This document shows positions 39,396-48,675 of a stretch of 64,000 nt of DNA, piece after piece. Source of the DNA: Bacillus sp. RO1 (GTDB lineage Bacteria; Bacillota; Bacilli; Bacillales; Bacillaceae_I); contig NZ_JAAZWB010000081.1 of NCBI RefSeq assembly GCF_012524115.1, forward strand, positions 62,001 through 126,000, in the 5' to 3' direction. Numbering within the stretch: position 1 is the stretch's first letter; every line of letters begins with the position of its first letter. Below the pieces are notes generated by a model. The model did not search any database and was not told the DNA's origin. It saw only the letters and a list, made by a program, of their open reading frames with translations. The translations under genes and the position numbers were made by a program.

Positions 39396-42395
39396 TTGAG
39401 GAGACTAGGTAAATTCTTCTCTAGTAGTTTAATCGGTTTGTTGTTGTTTACTACTCTAGTGACACCTACATTTGCCGAAGCAGTAAAAGCCGAGTACATA
39501 AAAGAAAACGGTTTTTATGTGGAGCTACTAGAAGAAGCTACATTGGTTGACATGAAAAGCCAAGAGAAATTAGTCACATTGTCAAAAGGCATCGTTCTAA
39601 AAGTAACGCACCAGGGAGAAGAGCTCCTCACTTTATGGAACAAAGAAGTGGTTCAACTAGTAACATCTTCTTTTGAGGAAGTAGAAGTGGAAGAGAATAT
39701 CGAAGCTGAGCGTGTTGGAACTCTTCTCACAACCTCTGAAGTGACAATTTTAAATGTTGAGGAAAAAGAGGTAGTCTTGGCTACCCTCGAAAAGGATGTA
39801 ACCATTGACTTTCACGCCCAAACGGAGGAAGGATACCAAGTATTCGTTGGGACAACGGAAGGTTACATAAATTCTACTGATGTCAAAATGGTGGAAGAAG
39901 CATCTGAAAACGAGACAGTAGAAGAAACACTGGAAGAATCTGAAGAGACAACTACGGTAGAGGAAACAGCCAACGTAGAAGAAAACGATGAAGCTCCAGA
40001 AACAAGTACAGAACAACCCGCAGATGAAGCGACTGAAGCTACTGCTAAACCTAGTACAGACAAAAACAAAACGCTTGAAACAGTTGAAGAGGAAGGAAGC
40101 GACACGACTGAAGTACTTGCAACAACAAGCTTCACCTCTTCTGACAAGTACTTTGAAGCAGCAGACAGACTATCTGTCTACGATAACAGCTCAGGCAAAC
40201 TAGTACATGTCGGTTACTTGAACAAAGGACAAGTATTCCCTAGGGTCAGTGACTATGGAAGCTGGCACAAAATTAAATATGGCAACGGATATGGGTTTGT
40301 ATGGAAAGCATCTACCATCCCTGCAACACAGGAAAAAATCAACCTCATCAAAAATTTAAATACTGGTGAGACCAACAGCGGAAGATTCATTGAAACGATT
40401 GATACCATCAGTGTCTATGATAATACATCCGGTTCACTAGTATCTTTTGCCTCCTTGTTTAAAGGTATCACATACCCAATTATCGGAGACTTCAGCAGCA
40501 GCTGGGTAAAAGTTGATGTGGCCGGGCGAATCGGATATGTGTACAAGCCTGCTACCAAAACAACTTTTCAGCCATCAGACAAGTACTTCGAAGTAACAGG
40601 TAGCAATGCGCCTATACTTGAAAATGGCCAAAGCAATGCTAAAGTTGTAGGATATTTGTCAAAAGGCCAAATTTTTCCAAGGGTAGATGAGCAGAATGGC
40701 TATCACCGCATCAAATTTGGAGACGGCTATGCCTTTGTTTCCAAAACCAATACAGAGCCATCAGATTCATCAAAAATTAAGAATGAAAACAAAGATTTGA
40801 AAAACTCATCTACTTATATCGTGACAACATCAGATGTCAGCCTCTACGATAACAGCACCGGCTCTCTAATTCTAATGGGAACCATGCTAAAAGGGACAAG
40901 ATATCCTATCATCTCCCAAACTAGTAGTTGGATCAAAGTGGATGTTGGCGGCAGAATTGCAAGCATCTATAAACCTGCAACCAGACAAGAATTCAAAGCT
41001 GCAGACGAATACTTCCAAGTCATCCAAGACAGAGTAACCGTCTACAGCAACAGCACCGGTGCCTTATTACCAGTGGGGCATCTAATCAAAGGCCAATCCT
41101 ACAAAAGAGTGAGCGACTACGGCAACAGCTGGCACCGTATCAAATACGGAAACGGTTACGGATATGTATGGAAAGAAGCGACAACGGTTTCTACAAGCAG
41201 TGCAGTACCAAAACAAAACCCTGGCAAGGAAAACGCTGACAGAAAGTTTTACACAATAGATAACCTGACAGTCTATGACAACTCAACAGGAAAACTGCTG
41301 CCATTCGGATCCATCAGATTCGGAGAAAGCTACCCAATTATCCGTGATTATAGCTCTACATGGTATGAAGTGGACTTTGCCGGAAGACTGGGCTATGTAC
41401 ATAAATCAGCAACCCAAGAAGGCGCAACATACAAAACAACACCATACGATATGACGCTCGAACAAATGCTTGAAGTCCAGTACAAATTGTTCCCAAAACC
41501 ACAAACAGAAGAGAAATATCAAAGCCACTACTATATGAGAGAAGATGGTCTTGATGTGAATGGGGATGTTGGTACTGTTAATTCTCCGGAAACAGAGGGG
41601 TTTAATTTTAGAGATGAACCTAACAAATACGCTGAATCGTATGGTTATCTCCTAAACGGCGAAAAAGTTGAAGTAATTGGATTGGACTCAGCAGTAGATG
41701 AAGATGGCTATAGATGGTACAAAGTCTTTCCGAAGTACATCAACGCAAAAGAGGAAGACACATTATCGAAATTGAATCCTGAAAATTATCAGGAAGACAA
41801 CCTCCAATTCCTGGTACTATCAAAGCCGGCTAATACGGATTACAATGACTTGAATGACTACCTTGAAGATGAAAATATATTTCTTGGTAAAGGAAAAGCC
41901 TTTGTGCAAGCAGCAAAGAGATATCAAATAAACGAGCTATACCTTATCTCCCATGCAATCCTTGAAACGGGACGTGGTACTTCAGAACTTGCTCAAGGAA
42001 TGTTAGTTACTGAAGTAGATGGTAAAGCTGTTGAACCGAGAACGGTCTATAACATGTTCGGAGTTGGAGCAAACGACAGATGCGAACTTGGAAGATCACA
42101 GGACTGCGGAGCGGAATTTGCTTATAAAAAGGAATGGTTCAGTCCAGAAGAAGCAATTATTGGCGGCGCAAAATATGCTTCAGAGCAGTATGTCTATAAT
42201 CCAGAATTCAAACAAGACACACTATATAAAATGAGATGGAATCCTGGATTTACAGGAATAGAAGGTAGAAATCAATACGCTACAGACATCGCGTGGGCGG
42301 ACAGCCAAGTGAAGATTCTTGCTGGTATGTACCAAGTTATAGAAACGGATAACGTTTTTACTTTTGATTACCCTGTATACAAAGATTCTAACTAA
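39396..42395 (+). CDS. Secreted cell-wall glucosaminidase (GH73) with SH3-like repeats
   Basis: A 999-residue exported protein. A signal peptide ends near TPTFAEA. An acidic Thr/Glu-rich linker spans about 165-240. Six SH3-like repeats follow in alternating types: type A (YFEAADRLSVYDNSSGKL) starting near 247, 392 and 532, and type B (TIDTISVYDNTSGSL) near 327, 469 and 614. A seventh SH3-like domain (FNFRDEPNKYAESYGYLL) is at about 709-789. The C-terminal GH73 N-acetylglucosaminidase domain is about 829-982 with the likely catalytic Glu857 in SHAILETGRGTSELA. It resembles B. subtilis LytD/LytG-type autolysins. TTG start with AAGGGGGAT. Confidence 0.9.
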   Translation: MRRLGKFFSSSLIGLLLFTTLVTPTFAEAVKAEYIKENGFYVELLEEATLVDMKSQEKLVTLSKGIVLKVTHQGEELLTLWNKEVVQLVTSSFEEVEVEENIEAERVGTLLTTSEVTILNVEEKEVVLATLEKDVTIDFHAQTEEGYQVFVGTTEGYINSTDVKMVEEASENETVEETLEESEETTTVEETANVEENDEAPETSTEQPADEATEATAKPSTDKNKTLETVEEEGSDTTEVLATTSFTSSDKYFEAADRLSVYDNSSGKLVHVGYLNKGQVFPRVSDYGSWHKIKYGNGYGFVWKASTIPATQEKINLIKNLNTGETNSGRFIETIDTISVYDNTSGSLVSFASLFKGITYPIIGDFSSSWVKVDVAGRIGYVYKPATKTTFQPSDKYFEVTGSNAPILENGQSNAKVVGYLSKGQIFPRVDEQNGYHRIKFGDGYAFVSKTNTEPSDSSKIKNENKDLKNSSTYIVTTSDVSLYDNSTGSLILMGTMLKGTRYPIISQTSSWIKVDVGGRIASIYKPATRQEFKAADEYFQVIQDRVTVYSNSTGALLPVGHLIKGQSYKRVSDYGNSWHRIKYGNGYGYVWKEATTVSTSSAVPKQNPGKENADRKFYTIDNLTVYDNSTGKLLPFGSIRFGESYPIIRDYSSTWYEVDFAGRLGYVHKSATQEGATYKTTPYDMTLEQMLEVQYKLFPKPQTEEKYQSHYYMREDGLDVNGDVGTVNSPETEGFNFRDEPNKYAESYGYLLNGEKVEVIGLDSAVDEDGYRWYKVFPKYINAKEEDTLSKLNPENYQEDNLQFLVLSKPANTDYNDLNDYLEDENIFLGKGKAFVQAAKRYQINELYLISHAILETGRGTSELAQGMLVTEVDGKAVEPRTVYNMFGVGANDRCELGRSQDCGAEFAYKKEWFSPEEAIIGGAKYASEQYVYNPEFKQDTLYKMRWNPGFTGIEGRNQYATDIAWADSQVKILAGMYQVIETDNVFTFDYPVYKDSN

Positions 42396-42398
42396 AAC

Positions 42399-42437
42399 AA
42401 AACACCATTACTCAAACGAATGAGTAATGGTGTTTTC
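42399..42437. terminator. Bidirectional terminator between convergent genes
   Basis: AAAACACCATTACTCA and TGAGTAATGGTGTTTT are perfect 16-base arms around AACGAA. It serves the glucosaminidase gene and the reverse-strand gene that ends at 42454. Confidence 0.9.
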
Positions 42438-42453
42438 TATAATTCTAAATCTG

Positions 42454-43137
42454 TTAGCTTCCAATCGCCTCTGTTTCCACTGCGCTCTCTAAATAATCGC
42501 GAACCGCTTCGCGCATAGGATCATAGCTTGTCCCTGCTAAAGCCTCTTCACTATGTAAAAACTCATACAGCTCGGTAAGCTGCGATTTAGTCAAATGATC
42601 AAGCTCAATAATGGCTCCATCCTCTTCGTAATAATAGCCCAGCAAATCATACACAACTGGTATATATAAAGAATCAAATTCAAATCTCCAGTCTATCAGA
42701 ACATCTCTAATACCATCATGATCAAGAGGCTTCTCCTGATCAACCACTTCCAGCACTTCCTCTTCCTCGATAACAGGTTCAGCAGGCTCTATCGGAGTAG
42801 AAGGAGGAGAAATGGGTTCTTTCGGCTTAATAGGCTCAGGTTCCGGCTTGGGTTCTGGCTCAGGTTCTGGCTCAGGTTCTGGCTTAGGCTCCGGATTAGG
42901 TTCCGGCTTGGGTTCCGGCTCGGGTTCTGGCTCAGGTTCCGGCTTAGGTTCTGGCTCTGGTTCCGGCTTGGGCTCCGGCTTAGGTTCTGGCTTGGGTTCA
43001 GGCTTAGGCTCTGGATCAGGATCATCCTCGTTATTAGGTGTAATTAAATTAAGCTTTATCTCCGTCTCAGCGTAACTTATCACAGAAAAACTTAAAATGA
43101 TAGCACTCCCAAGAAGGATAGCTAAAAATTTTCTCAC
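42454..43137 (-). CDS. Secreted protein with a Pro-Glu-Pro-Lys repeat stalk
   Basis: A 227-residue predicted secreted protein: signal peptide ([22 protein letters not shown]), a stalk of PEPKPE and PEPEPE units (about 38-105), a [12 protein letters not shown] linker, and a C-terminal domain of about 90 residues rich in Asp, Leu and Tyr ([28 protein letters not shown]) that I do not recognise. GTG at 43137 is chosen because TTGGAGG lies seven bases upstream; the frame is open to 43155. No sorting signal. The repeat can vary in length by recombination. Confidence 0.82.
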   Translation of the reverse strand: MRKFLAILLGSAIILSFSVISYAETEIKLNLITPNNEDDPDPEPKPEPKPEPKPEPKPEPEPEPKPEPEPEPEPEPKPEPNPEPKPEPEPEPEPEPKPEPEPIKPKEPISPPSTPIEPAEPVIEEEEVLEVVDQEKPLDHDGIRDVLIDWRFEFDSLYIPVVYDLLGYYYEEDGAIIELDHLTKSQLTELYEFLHSEEALAGTSYDPMREAVRDYLESAVETEAIGS

Positions 43138-43318
43138 AGTAAAACCTCCAAGCATTTTTTGGACGAATAAAAAGATTGCTACTTTATTATACCGATAGTT
43201 TTAACAAATTTACATAATTTTTCAAAAAACCACCACTATTTAACCAAAAAACTATTGTACTAATACACACCAAAATCCAACGCTCGAAAAATGTAGATTT
43301 CTATTCAAAAACAAACAG

Positions 43319-43347
43319 TTGACTTGAAACCACCCATATACCATAAT
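43319..43347 (+). promoter_or_regulatory. Sigma-A promoter before the symporter cluster
   Basis: TTGACT, 17 bases, CATAAT, with A/T-rich sequence before it. Confidence 0.65.
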
Positions 43348-43370
43348 CTAATTATTAGAATTATTATAAA

Positions 43371-43390
43371 ATTCTGTCTTAATACAGAAT
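43371..43390. promoter_or_regulatory. Inverted repeat in the symporter-cluster leader
   Basis: ATTCTGT and ACAGAAT are perfect arms around a 6-base loop, about 24 bases downstream of the -10. Could be an operator or an mRNA hairpin. Confidence 0.45.
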
Positions 43391-43429
43391 AAACAAAACA
43401 GAAAAAGGAGGTAGATTCGACACAAAAAA

Positions 43430-43443
43430 CTAAAGCGCTTACA
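43430..43443 (+). promoter_or_regulatory. Candidate cre site (CcpA) in the symporter-cluster leader
   Basis: CTAAAGCGCTTACA fits the cre consensus at 12 of 14 positions (first two differ). Downstream of the promoter it would act as a roadblock, a common arrangement for uptake genes. Confidence 0.45.
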
Positions 43444-43462
43444 AAAAGGAGGCAAACACGAC

Positions 43463-43645
43463 ATGCTATTATTCTACCTATTTCTAATCATCACCGTCAC
43501 CAGCATCTTTCTAGCAATCAAAAAACAAAAGCCATTCCTACTATCAGTCCCAATAGCAACCCTAATCACCTACGCCGTCGTGGAAATCGCCCTAGTACCA
43601 GCACCCTTCCTCGACACCATCAAATTCATCTTCAGCCTAAGATAA
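43463..43645 (+). CDS. Small membrane protein of unknown function
   Basis: A 60-residue, very hydrophobic protein with two predicted helices (LFYLFLIITVTSIFLAI and FLLSVPIATLITYAVVEIALV) joined by KKQKP. AAAAAGGAGG precedes the ATG by ten bases. No family recognised. It is first after the promoter at 43319 and 109 bases before the DUF4212 gene, with a REP copy between, so it may belong to the symporter transcript. Confidence 0.7.
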   Translation: MLLFYLFLIITVTSIFLAIKKQKPFLLSVPIATLITYAVVEIALVPAPFLDTIKFIFSLR

Positions 43646-43682
43646 CGATGTTAACCAACGTCTGAAAAATTTTAACCCAAAA

Positions 43683-43722
43683 GGGGTCAGACCCCGGCAG
43701 GAATTTCGCCAACCGCGTCGAA
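43683..43722 (-). repeat. REP-like element, reverse copy
   Basis: GGGGTCAGACCCC followed by GGCAGGAATTTCGCC and GCGTCGAA, i.e. the reverse complement of the 28592 type. It lies between the small membrane-protein gene and the DUF4212 gene. Confidence 0.85.
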
Positions 43723-43753
43723 CCCCACTCCAAAACCAAAAGGAGGCTAACCT

Positions 43754-44056
43754 TTGAAAAAAATCGAGAAGTCCGTTGCTGATGCTTATTTTCGTGAGAA
43801 GAACAAGTTCATCTTCATTTATTTAGCTATTTGGCTTGGCGTTTCATTTGGCATTGTCCTGTTTGCCGAATCCCTGCAATTCACTATTTTCGGAGGCTTC
43901 CCGTTCCATTACTTCATGGGCGCACAAGGATCAATTATTGTCTTTATCATTCTATTATTCGTCAATGCCAAAATCAGCGACAAAATCGACGCAAAATATG
44001 GTATTGATGAAAAGGCCAACGAAGTCCTAAGCGCAGGCAAAACACTAGATCATTAA
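43754..44056 (+). CDS. DUF4212 small subunit of a sodium:solute symporter
   Basis: A 100-residue protein with two membrane helices. AYFREKNKFIFIYLAIWLGVSFG, HYFMGAQGSIIVFIILLFVNA and the end KISDKIDAKYGIDE match the DUF4212 (VC_2705-partner) family, always encoded next to the large symporter. TTG start at 43754 with AAAAGGAGG eight bases upstream. The large subunit starts 119 bases downstream with no terminator between. Confidence 0.88.
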   Translation: MKKIEKSVADAYFREKNKFIFIYLAIWLGVSFGIVLFAESLQFTIFGGFPFHYFMGAQGSIIVFIILLFVNAKISDKIDAKYGIDEKANEVLSAGKTLDH

Positions 44057-44175
44057 ACTAACCTATACACACCACACCAAAGACTCCTACCAAAACTCAC
44101 ACAAGCTGACTCTTCACAGAACCTCACAGACCATTGAAAATAGAAACCTCACTAAACCCAAAGGGGGCCCAACGT

Positions 44176-45828
44176 TTGGATAATCAGTTTATCGTCTCAC
44201 TCACCCTGATCCTGATCACATTCGGACTCTATATCGGAATTGCCATCTACAATAAAGCACGCCAAACCTCCGACTTCTACGTAGCAGGCCGCGGCGTTCC
44301 ACCGATTTTCAACGGAATGGCCATCGGCGCTGACTGGATGAGTGCAGCCTCATTCATCGGACTTGCCGGGACCATCATGCTACTTGGATACGACGGACTT
44401 GCCTACATAATGGGATGGACAGGCGGTTACCTGCTCCTTACCTTCCTTCTTGCACCACAACTGAGAAAATACGGCCGGTACACCGTGCCAGAATTCATCG
44501 GTGATCGCTTTGACAGCCACACTGCCCGCGTCATCGCAGCAATCTGTACCATCATCATCAGCTTCACCTACTCCATCGGCCAACTTTCCGGCTCCGGAGT
44601 AGTAATCGGCCGCTTGCTAGAAGTAGACGCAAGAATAGGCACCTTGATAGGGGTAGTCCTAATTGCATTCTACGCCGCATTCGGTGGGATGAAGGGGATT
44701 ACCTGGACACAGGTGGCACAGTACATCATCCTGATCATTGCTTACCTAGTTCCGGTAATATTCATGTCCCTGCAACTGACAAACAATCCATTACCATGGC
44801 TAACCTACGGAAACCTTGTCAACGAACTTGGGGCTCTCGACCGTGAACTCGGTTTATCCGAATACTTTGCACCTTTCACAAACGGCACCAAATGGCAGTT
44901 CCTGGCACTCATGTTTACACTGATGGCGGGAACAGCAGGTCTGCCACACGTAATCGTACGTTTCTACACCGTTTCGACTATGAAAGCAGCTCGCTGGTCA
45001 GGAGCATGGGCCCTACTTTTCATCGGTCTTCTATATCTGTCGGCACCGGCATATGCAGCATTTTCACGCTTCATCCTGATGAAACAAGTAGCAGGAAGCC
45101 CGATCGACCAGCTTCCGGCATGGACGCAATCCTGGGTCAACACAGGAAAACTTCAGCTTGCTGATACAAATGGGGATGGTATCCTGCAATGGACCGAACT
45201 CATCATCGCAAATGACATCGTCGTTATGGCCACACCGGAAATCGCCAACCTTGGTGTCTTTGTCATCGGACTCGTAGCGGCAGGCGCTATGGCAGCAGCT
45301 CTATCCACAGCAGGAGGACTGATGATTGCCATTTCGTCCTCATTTGCCCATGATATTTACTACCGTGTCATGAGACCGAATGCAACCGATAAAAACCGTC
45401 TAATGGTAGGCCGTGTCACCATTGTCACCGCAACCGTTCTGGCGGGTCTTGTAGCGTTGAACCCACCAGGGGCCATCACCCAGATCGTCGCATGGGCATT
45501 CGCGCTCGCTTCCGGAACCTTCTTCCCGGCACTTCTCCTTGGAGTATGGTGGAAACGTGCCAACGCACAGGGAGTCATCGCAGGGATGCTTGTCGGACTT
45601 GCCGTCACGCTATCCTATATTTTCGCAGCAAAATACGGCGGCTTCACTGTTCTTGGCATTATCGACACAGGAGCGGGTGTCTTCGGAGCGACTGCAGCCA
45701 TCATCACCATCATTGTCGTATCGCTACGAACAAAAGCACCATCACAAAAAATTCAAGATGAAGTAGTCGACCTTCGTTATCCAGAACAAATGTCATATAA
45801 AGATGGGAACGTCTGGATCGACAACTAA
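44176..45828 (+). CDS. Sodium:solute symporter large subunit, VC_2705 family
   Basis: A 550-residue SSS-family transporter related to the acetate permease ActP. Signatures: SDFYVAGRGVPPIFNGMAIGADWMSAASFIGLAG, YDGLAYIMGWTGGYLLL and GLPHVIVRFYT. A segment DTNGDGILQWTELI (about 345-358) resembles a calcium-binding EF-hand-like loop in an extramembrane stretch. The substrate is likely a short organic acid such as acetate, inferred from relatives. TTG at 44176, with GGGGG upstream, is preferred; the frame opens at 44134. Confidence 0.9.
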   Translation: MDNQFIVSLTLILITFGLYIGIAIYNKARQTSDFYVAGRGVPPIFNGMAIGADWMSAASFIGLAGTIMLLGYDGLAYIMGWTGGYLLLTFLLAPQLRKYGRYTVPEFIGDRFDSHTARVIAAICTIIISFTYSIGQLSGSGVVIGRLLEVDARIGTLIGVVLIAFYAAFGGMKGITWTQVAQYIILIIAYLVPVIFMSLQLTNNPLPWLTYGNLVNELGALDRELGLSEYFAPFTNGTKWQFLALMFTLMAGTAGLPHVIVRFYTVSTMKAARWSGAWALLFIGLLYLSAPAYAAFSRFILMKQVAGSPIDQLPAWTQSWVNTGKLQLADTNGDGILQWTELIIANDIVVMATPEIANLGVFVIGLVAAGAMAAALSTAGGLMIAISSSFAHDIYYRVMRPNATDKNRLMVGRVTIVTATVLAGLVALNPPGAITQIVAWAFALASGTFFPALLLGVWWKRANAQGVIAGMLVGLAVTLSYIFAAKYGGFTVLGIIDTGAGVFGATAAIITIIVVSLRTKAPSQKIQDEVVDLRYPEQMSYKDGNVWIDN

Positions 45829-45896
45829 AATAAGTAGCAGGGAGGAGCGGCGTTAAAGCACGTCGCTCTCTTCCTTACCAAAAAGGAGCCACCAAC

Positions 45897-47855
45897 ATGT
45901 TGCACCTCCTAACCAAAAACCTGACACAAGCCCAGGCAATCAAAATTAACAACCAATGCGAAATCTTCCATTACAATCAAGATGACATCATCCTTCATGC
46001 CGCAGACAACCGTGAAGGCGTCTTTTTCGTGCTTTCCGGCATGGCAGAAGTATATATACCATCTCAAAAATCTAGAGAAGAAGTCCTCGAAATCATCAAA
46101 CCTAACGAACTCATCGGTCTGTCCAACGTCCATCACTTTCTTTCCAACCATTTCCCACAAAACATACAAATAGATCCTAAGATACCCTTGTATCCGGACC
46201 AGGTCTCAAAGACGCAGCTACAACCTTATCCATCCCTCATCCAAGTCCGCGCAATTGATGACCTAGAGGCACTTTTTATTCCATTCACTGTGTTAAAAGA
46301 AAGATGGTCCGAGCCAGGCATCCGTGATTTTCTTTTAGACCAGGTCAGCTCCAGACTGCACGACGTATACCATTCGCTTGCCGAACAAATCAATATGAAC
46401 ACCACCATTAATCCAGTAAGCGATCAGACCGTTCTCCGGGTCCAAGATTTCATGCAACCAGCCAAGTCTACAGTTCAAGCCAACACAACCGACACCATCC
46501 AATCCTTAGCAGAAAATTTGTCCCGAAACAACACTAAAACAGCCGCTGTAATAGTAGATAACAACATAATTCATGGAATCATCACAATAAGCGACTTCCT
46601 CCATCGCGTCATCACCGGCAGCAAGGGCACCCAAGAACAAGTTCATACCATCATGACCGAAAAACCGATTACCATCCCAAGTACCGCCTACTACTACGAA
46701 GCACTTACTACCATGATTCTAAACGGCATCAAACATCTGCCAGTCACAACAGAAGACAACCGGCTGGCAGGAATCGTCACATTGCAAGACCTGCTCCAAG
46801 CCAAACAACCAACCGATATACTTCAAAATACAGAAACACTAAAAAACATCGCCAAAGAAAATCTGGCACAAGCCAAACAAAATCTTTACGCAACCCTCAA
46901 CACCATGCTTCAACAACAAGTCCCGATCATCCACACGCTTGAAGTCATGAACACCCTATACGACCAACTGGTTCATCGTTGTATAGAGCTATCCATAAAA
47001 GAAATGTCAACCGAACCTCCTACAAAATTCTGTTTCTATCTCATGGGAAGTGGGGCGAGAAAAGAACAGTTCCTCCTCACCGATCAGGACCATTTCCTAG
47101 TCTATGAGGACGATACAAACAAAAAATCAGATACTCATAGCGACCATATCGCCACCCGATACTTCACAGATCTAGCAGAAAAAATCGTCGCAAACCTGGA
47201 AATCGCCGGATACAAACGATGCAAGGGCGATATGATGGCATCTAACCCGATCTGGCGCGGCACACTCCAACAATGGGGGTCCCGCATCCATGAATGGACA
47301 CTAAATGCCACCAATGACCGCTTGCTATTAGCTCAAAATTTTTTCTCATATCGCTATATCTTCGGAGACAACGACCTGCACTATCAGTTTCAACAAAAAA
47401 TAATCAACTCACTAGACCGAGCCAAAATCTTTCTATATCGGCTGTCCCAACTCGAAAGGGAAAATCCAATCCCAACCTTGGAACAACCACTCAGGTCTAT
47501 ATTCCGCCGTAACAAAAAACAACTAGACCTGAAAAAAGAAGTTCTTTTTCCATATCACCACAGCCTACAGATTCTTGCACTCATGCATGGAGTCACATAC
47601 GGCACACCAATTGACAAAATAGACCAGCTCCACCAAAAAAAGATCCTCTCGGAAAACTTCCAAAAGGATCTCAAAGCATCGATCAGTACCATCCTAAACT
47701 ATTACGTCCGCAATCGATACAACCAACACCAAAGAGGGGAAGAGCTCACATCAACCTTAACACTGACCACCCTCTCTACCCGTGAAAAAGAAGAGCTGAT
47801 GCTAAGCATTCGACTCATTAAAGAGCTTCAAAACCACATGCTTTCCTATTATTAA
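45897..47855 (+). CDS. cNMP-binding/CBS/DUF294 nucleotidyltransferase-like signalling protein
   Basis: A 652-residue cytosolic protein. Order: cyclic-nucleotide-binding-like beta roll (about 15-130; FFVLSGMAEVYIP), two CBS domains (about 180-300), a DUF294 putative nucleotidyltransferase domain with GSGARKEQFLLTDQDHFLVYED (about 380-402; the G-S plus D-x-D pattern of the fold), and a DUF294 C-terminal helical substrate-binding domain (about 500-640). Relatives sit beside VC_2705 symporters in many proteobacteria. Likely couples nucleotide or energy status to the transporter; the ligand is not known. Confidence 0.88.
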   Translation: MLHLLTKNLTQAQAIKINNQCEIFHYNQDDIILHAADNREGVFFVLSGMAEVYIPSQKSREEVLEIIKPNELIGLSNVHHFLSNHFPQNIQIDPKIPLYPDQVSKTQLQPYPSLIQVRAIDDLEALFIPFTVLKERWSEPGIRDFLLDQVSSRLHDVYHSLAEQINMNTTINPVSDQTVLRVQDFMQPAKSTVQANTTDTIQSLAENLSRNNTKTAAVIVDNNIIHGIITISDFLHRVITGSKGTQEQVHTIMTEKPITIPSTAYYYEALTTMILNGIKHLPVTTEDNRLAGIVTLQDLLQAKQPTDILQNTETLKNIAKENLAQAKQNLYATLNTMLQQQVPIIHTLEVMNTLYDQLVHRCIELSIKEMSTEPPTKFCFYLMGSGARKEQFLLTDQDHFLVYEDDTNKKSDTHSDHIATRYFTDLAEKIVANLEIAGYKRCKGDMMASNPIWRGTLQQWGSRIHEWTLNATNDRLLLAQNFFSYRYIFGDNDLHYQFQQKIINSLDRAKIFLYRLSQLERENPIPTLEQPLRSIFRRNKKQLDLKKEVLFPYHHSLQILALMHGVTYGTPIDKIDQLHQKKILSENFQKDLKASISTILNYYVRNRYNQHQRGEELTSTLTLTTLSTREKEELMLSIRLIKELQNHMLSYY

Positions 47856-47895
47856 ACGTGGAGCGAAACCGCCAAAAAGGAGGTGCCTACAAAAT

Positions 47896-48540
47896 ATGTT
47901 CTCATTCGCAAAAAAGCATTATTTCCCGAGCAATTTAGCAGAAAATATCCTGCTTTCCACACCTGTCGACAAACTCGAATTCACTGTATTCGATACAGAA
48001 ACAACAGGCTTCAACGTGGCCAGGGATGACAGACTAATAGAACTTGGCGCGGTGAAAATAAAGAACCTCCAAGTCATCGATGACAGCGCCTATCAAACAT
48101 ACATCAACCCGAATCGACAAATTCCTCGGGAAATTACCGACCTAACCGGTATAACTCACAACCAAACAAACCAAGCGCCACAAGCACTAGAAGCCATCAC
48201 CAAGCTGACCAACATCGCCAACCAAACATCAGTCTGCTATGTCGGCCACTATGTCGCATTTGATATGCATGCGATACAAGCAGAACTAAAACGCAACAAC
48301 ATGAAATGGAAAAACCCTAAATCCCTTGATACACTGGACCTTATCGGCTATATCGCCCCTAGCTACGACATGCGCGACCTTGAAAAATACGCCCGAGATT
48401 TTGGTACAAGAATCTACCAACGCCATTCCGCCCTGGGTGACGCCATGACCACTGCCTATCTATTTACCGAACTGCTCCAGATCTGCCATGACCGTGGAGT
48501 GCAGACATGGGGGGATTTGTTGAATTTAGGAACTAATTAA
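47896..48540 (+). CDS. DnaQ-like 3'-5' exonuclease of the symporter cluster
   Basis: A 214-residue DEDDh exonuclease. ExoI is FTVFDTETTGF (Asp33, Glu35), ExoII is VGHYVAFDMHAI, and ExoIII has HSALGDAMTTAYL (His and Asp). It lacks polymerase regions, so it is a stand-alone enzyme similar to the epsilon-like nucleases encoded next to CBS/DUF294 proteins. AAAAGGAGG is 12 bases before the ATG. Last gene of the cluster. A nucleotide- or RNA-degrading role linked to signalling is an inference. Confidence 0.88.
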   Translation: MFSFAKKHYFPSNLAENILLSTPVDKLEFTVFDTETTGFNVARDDRLIELGAVKIKNLQVIDDSAYQTYINPNRQIPREITDLTGITHNQTNQAPQALEAITKLTNIANQTSVCYVGHYVAFDMHAIQAELKRNNMKWKNPKSLDTLDLIGYIAPSYDMRDLEKYARDFGTRIYQRHSALGDAMTTAYLFTELLQICHDRGVQTWGDLLNLGTN

Positions 48541-48607
48541 ATGTTGTCATTCGTTCAAGAAAAATAATACAAAATTAAAAATAACTTTACCCGAATTTTT
48601 AAATACA

Positions 48608-48616
48608 TGCTATAAT
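48608..48616 (+). promoter_or_regulatory. Extended -10 promoter of the acyltransferase gene
   Basis: TGCTATAAT is an extended -10 at 60 bases before the start codon; the -35 (TTACCC) is weak. Confidence 0.5.
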
Positions 48617-48675
48617 GTTCTCAATAAAGAACAAAAAACATCTCCAAACTTAACCTAAAAGGAGCGGCAAATCTC

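Noticed and set aside
42718-43075. Forward-strand Gly/Ser- and Arg/Leu-repeat frames
   Set aside because: They are opposite the Pro-Glu-Pro-Lys stalk; the reverse-strand gene has a signal peptide and a ribosome site, these do not.
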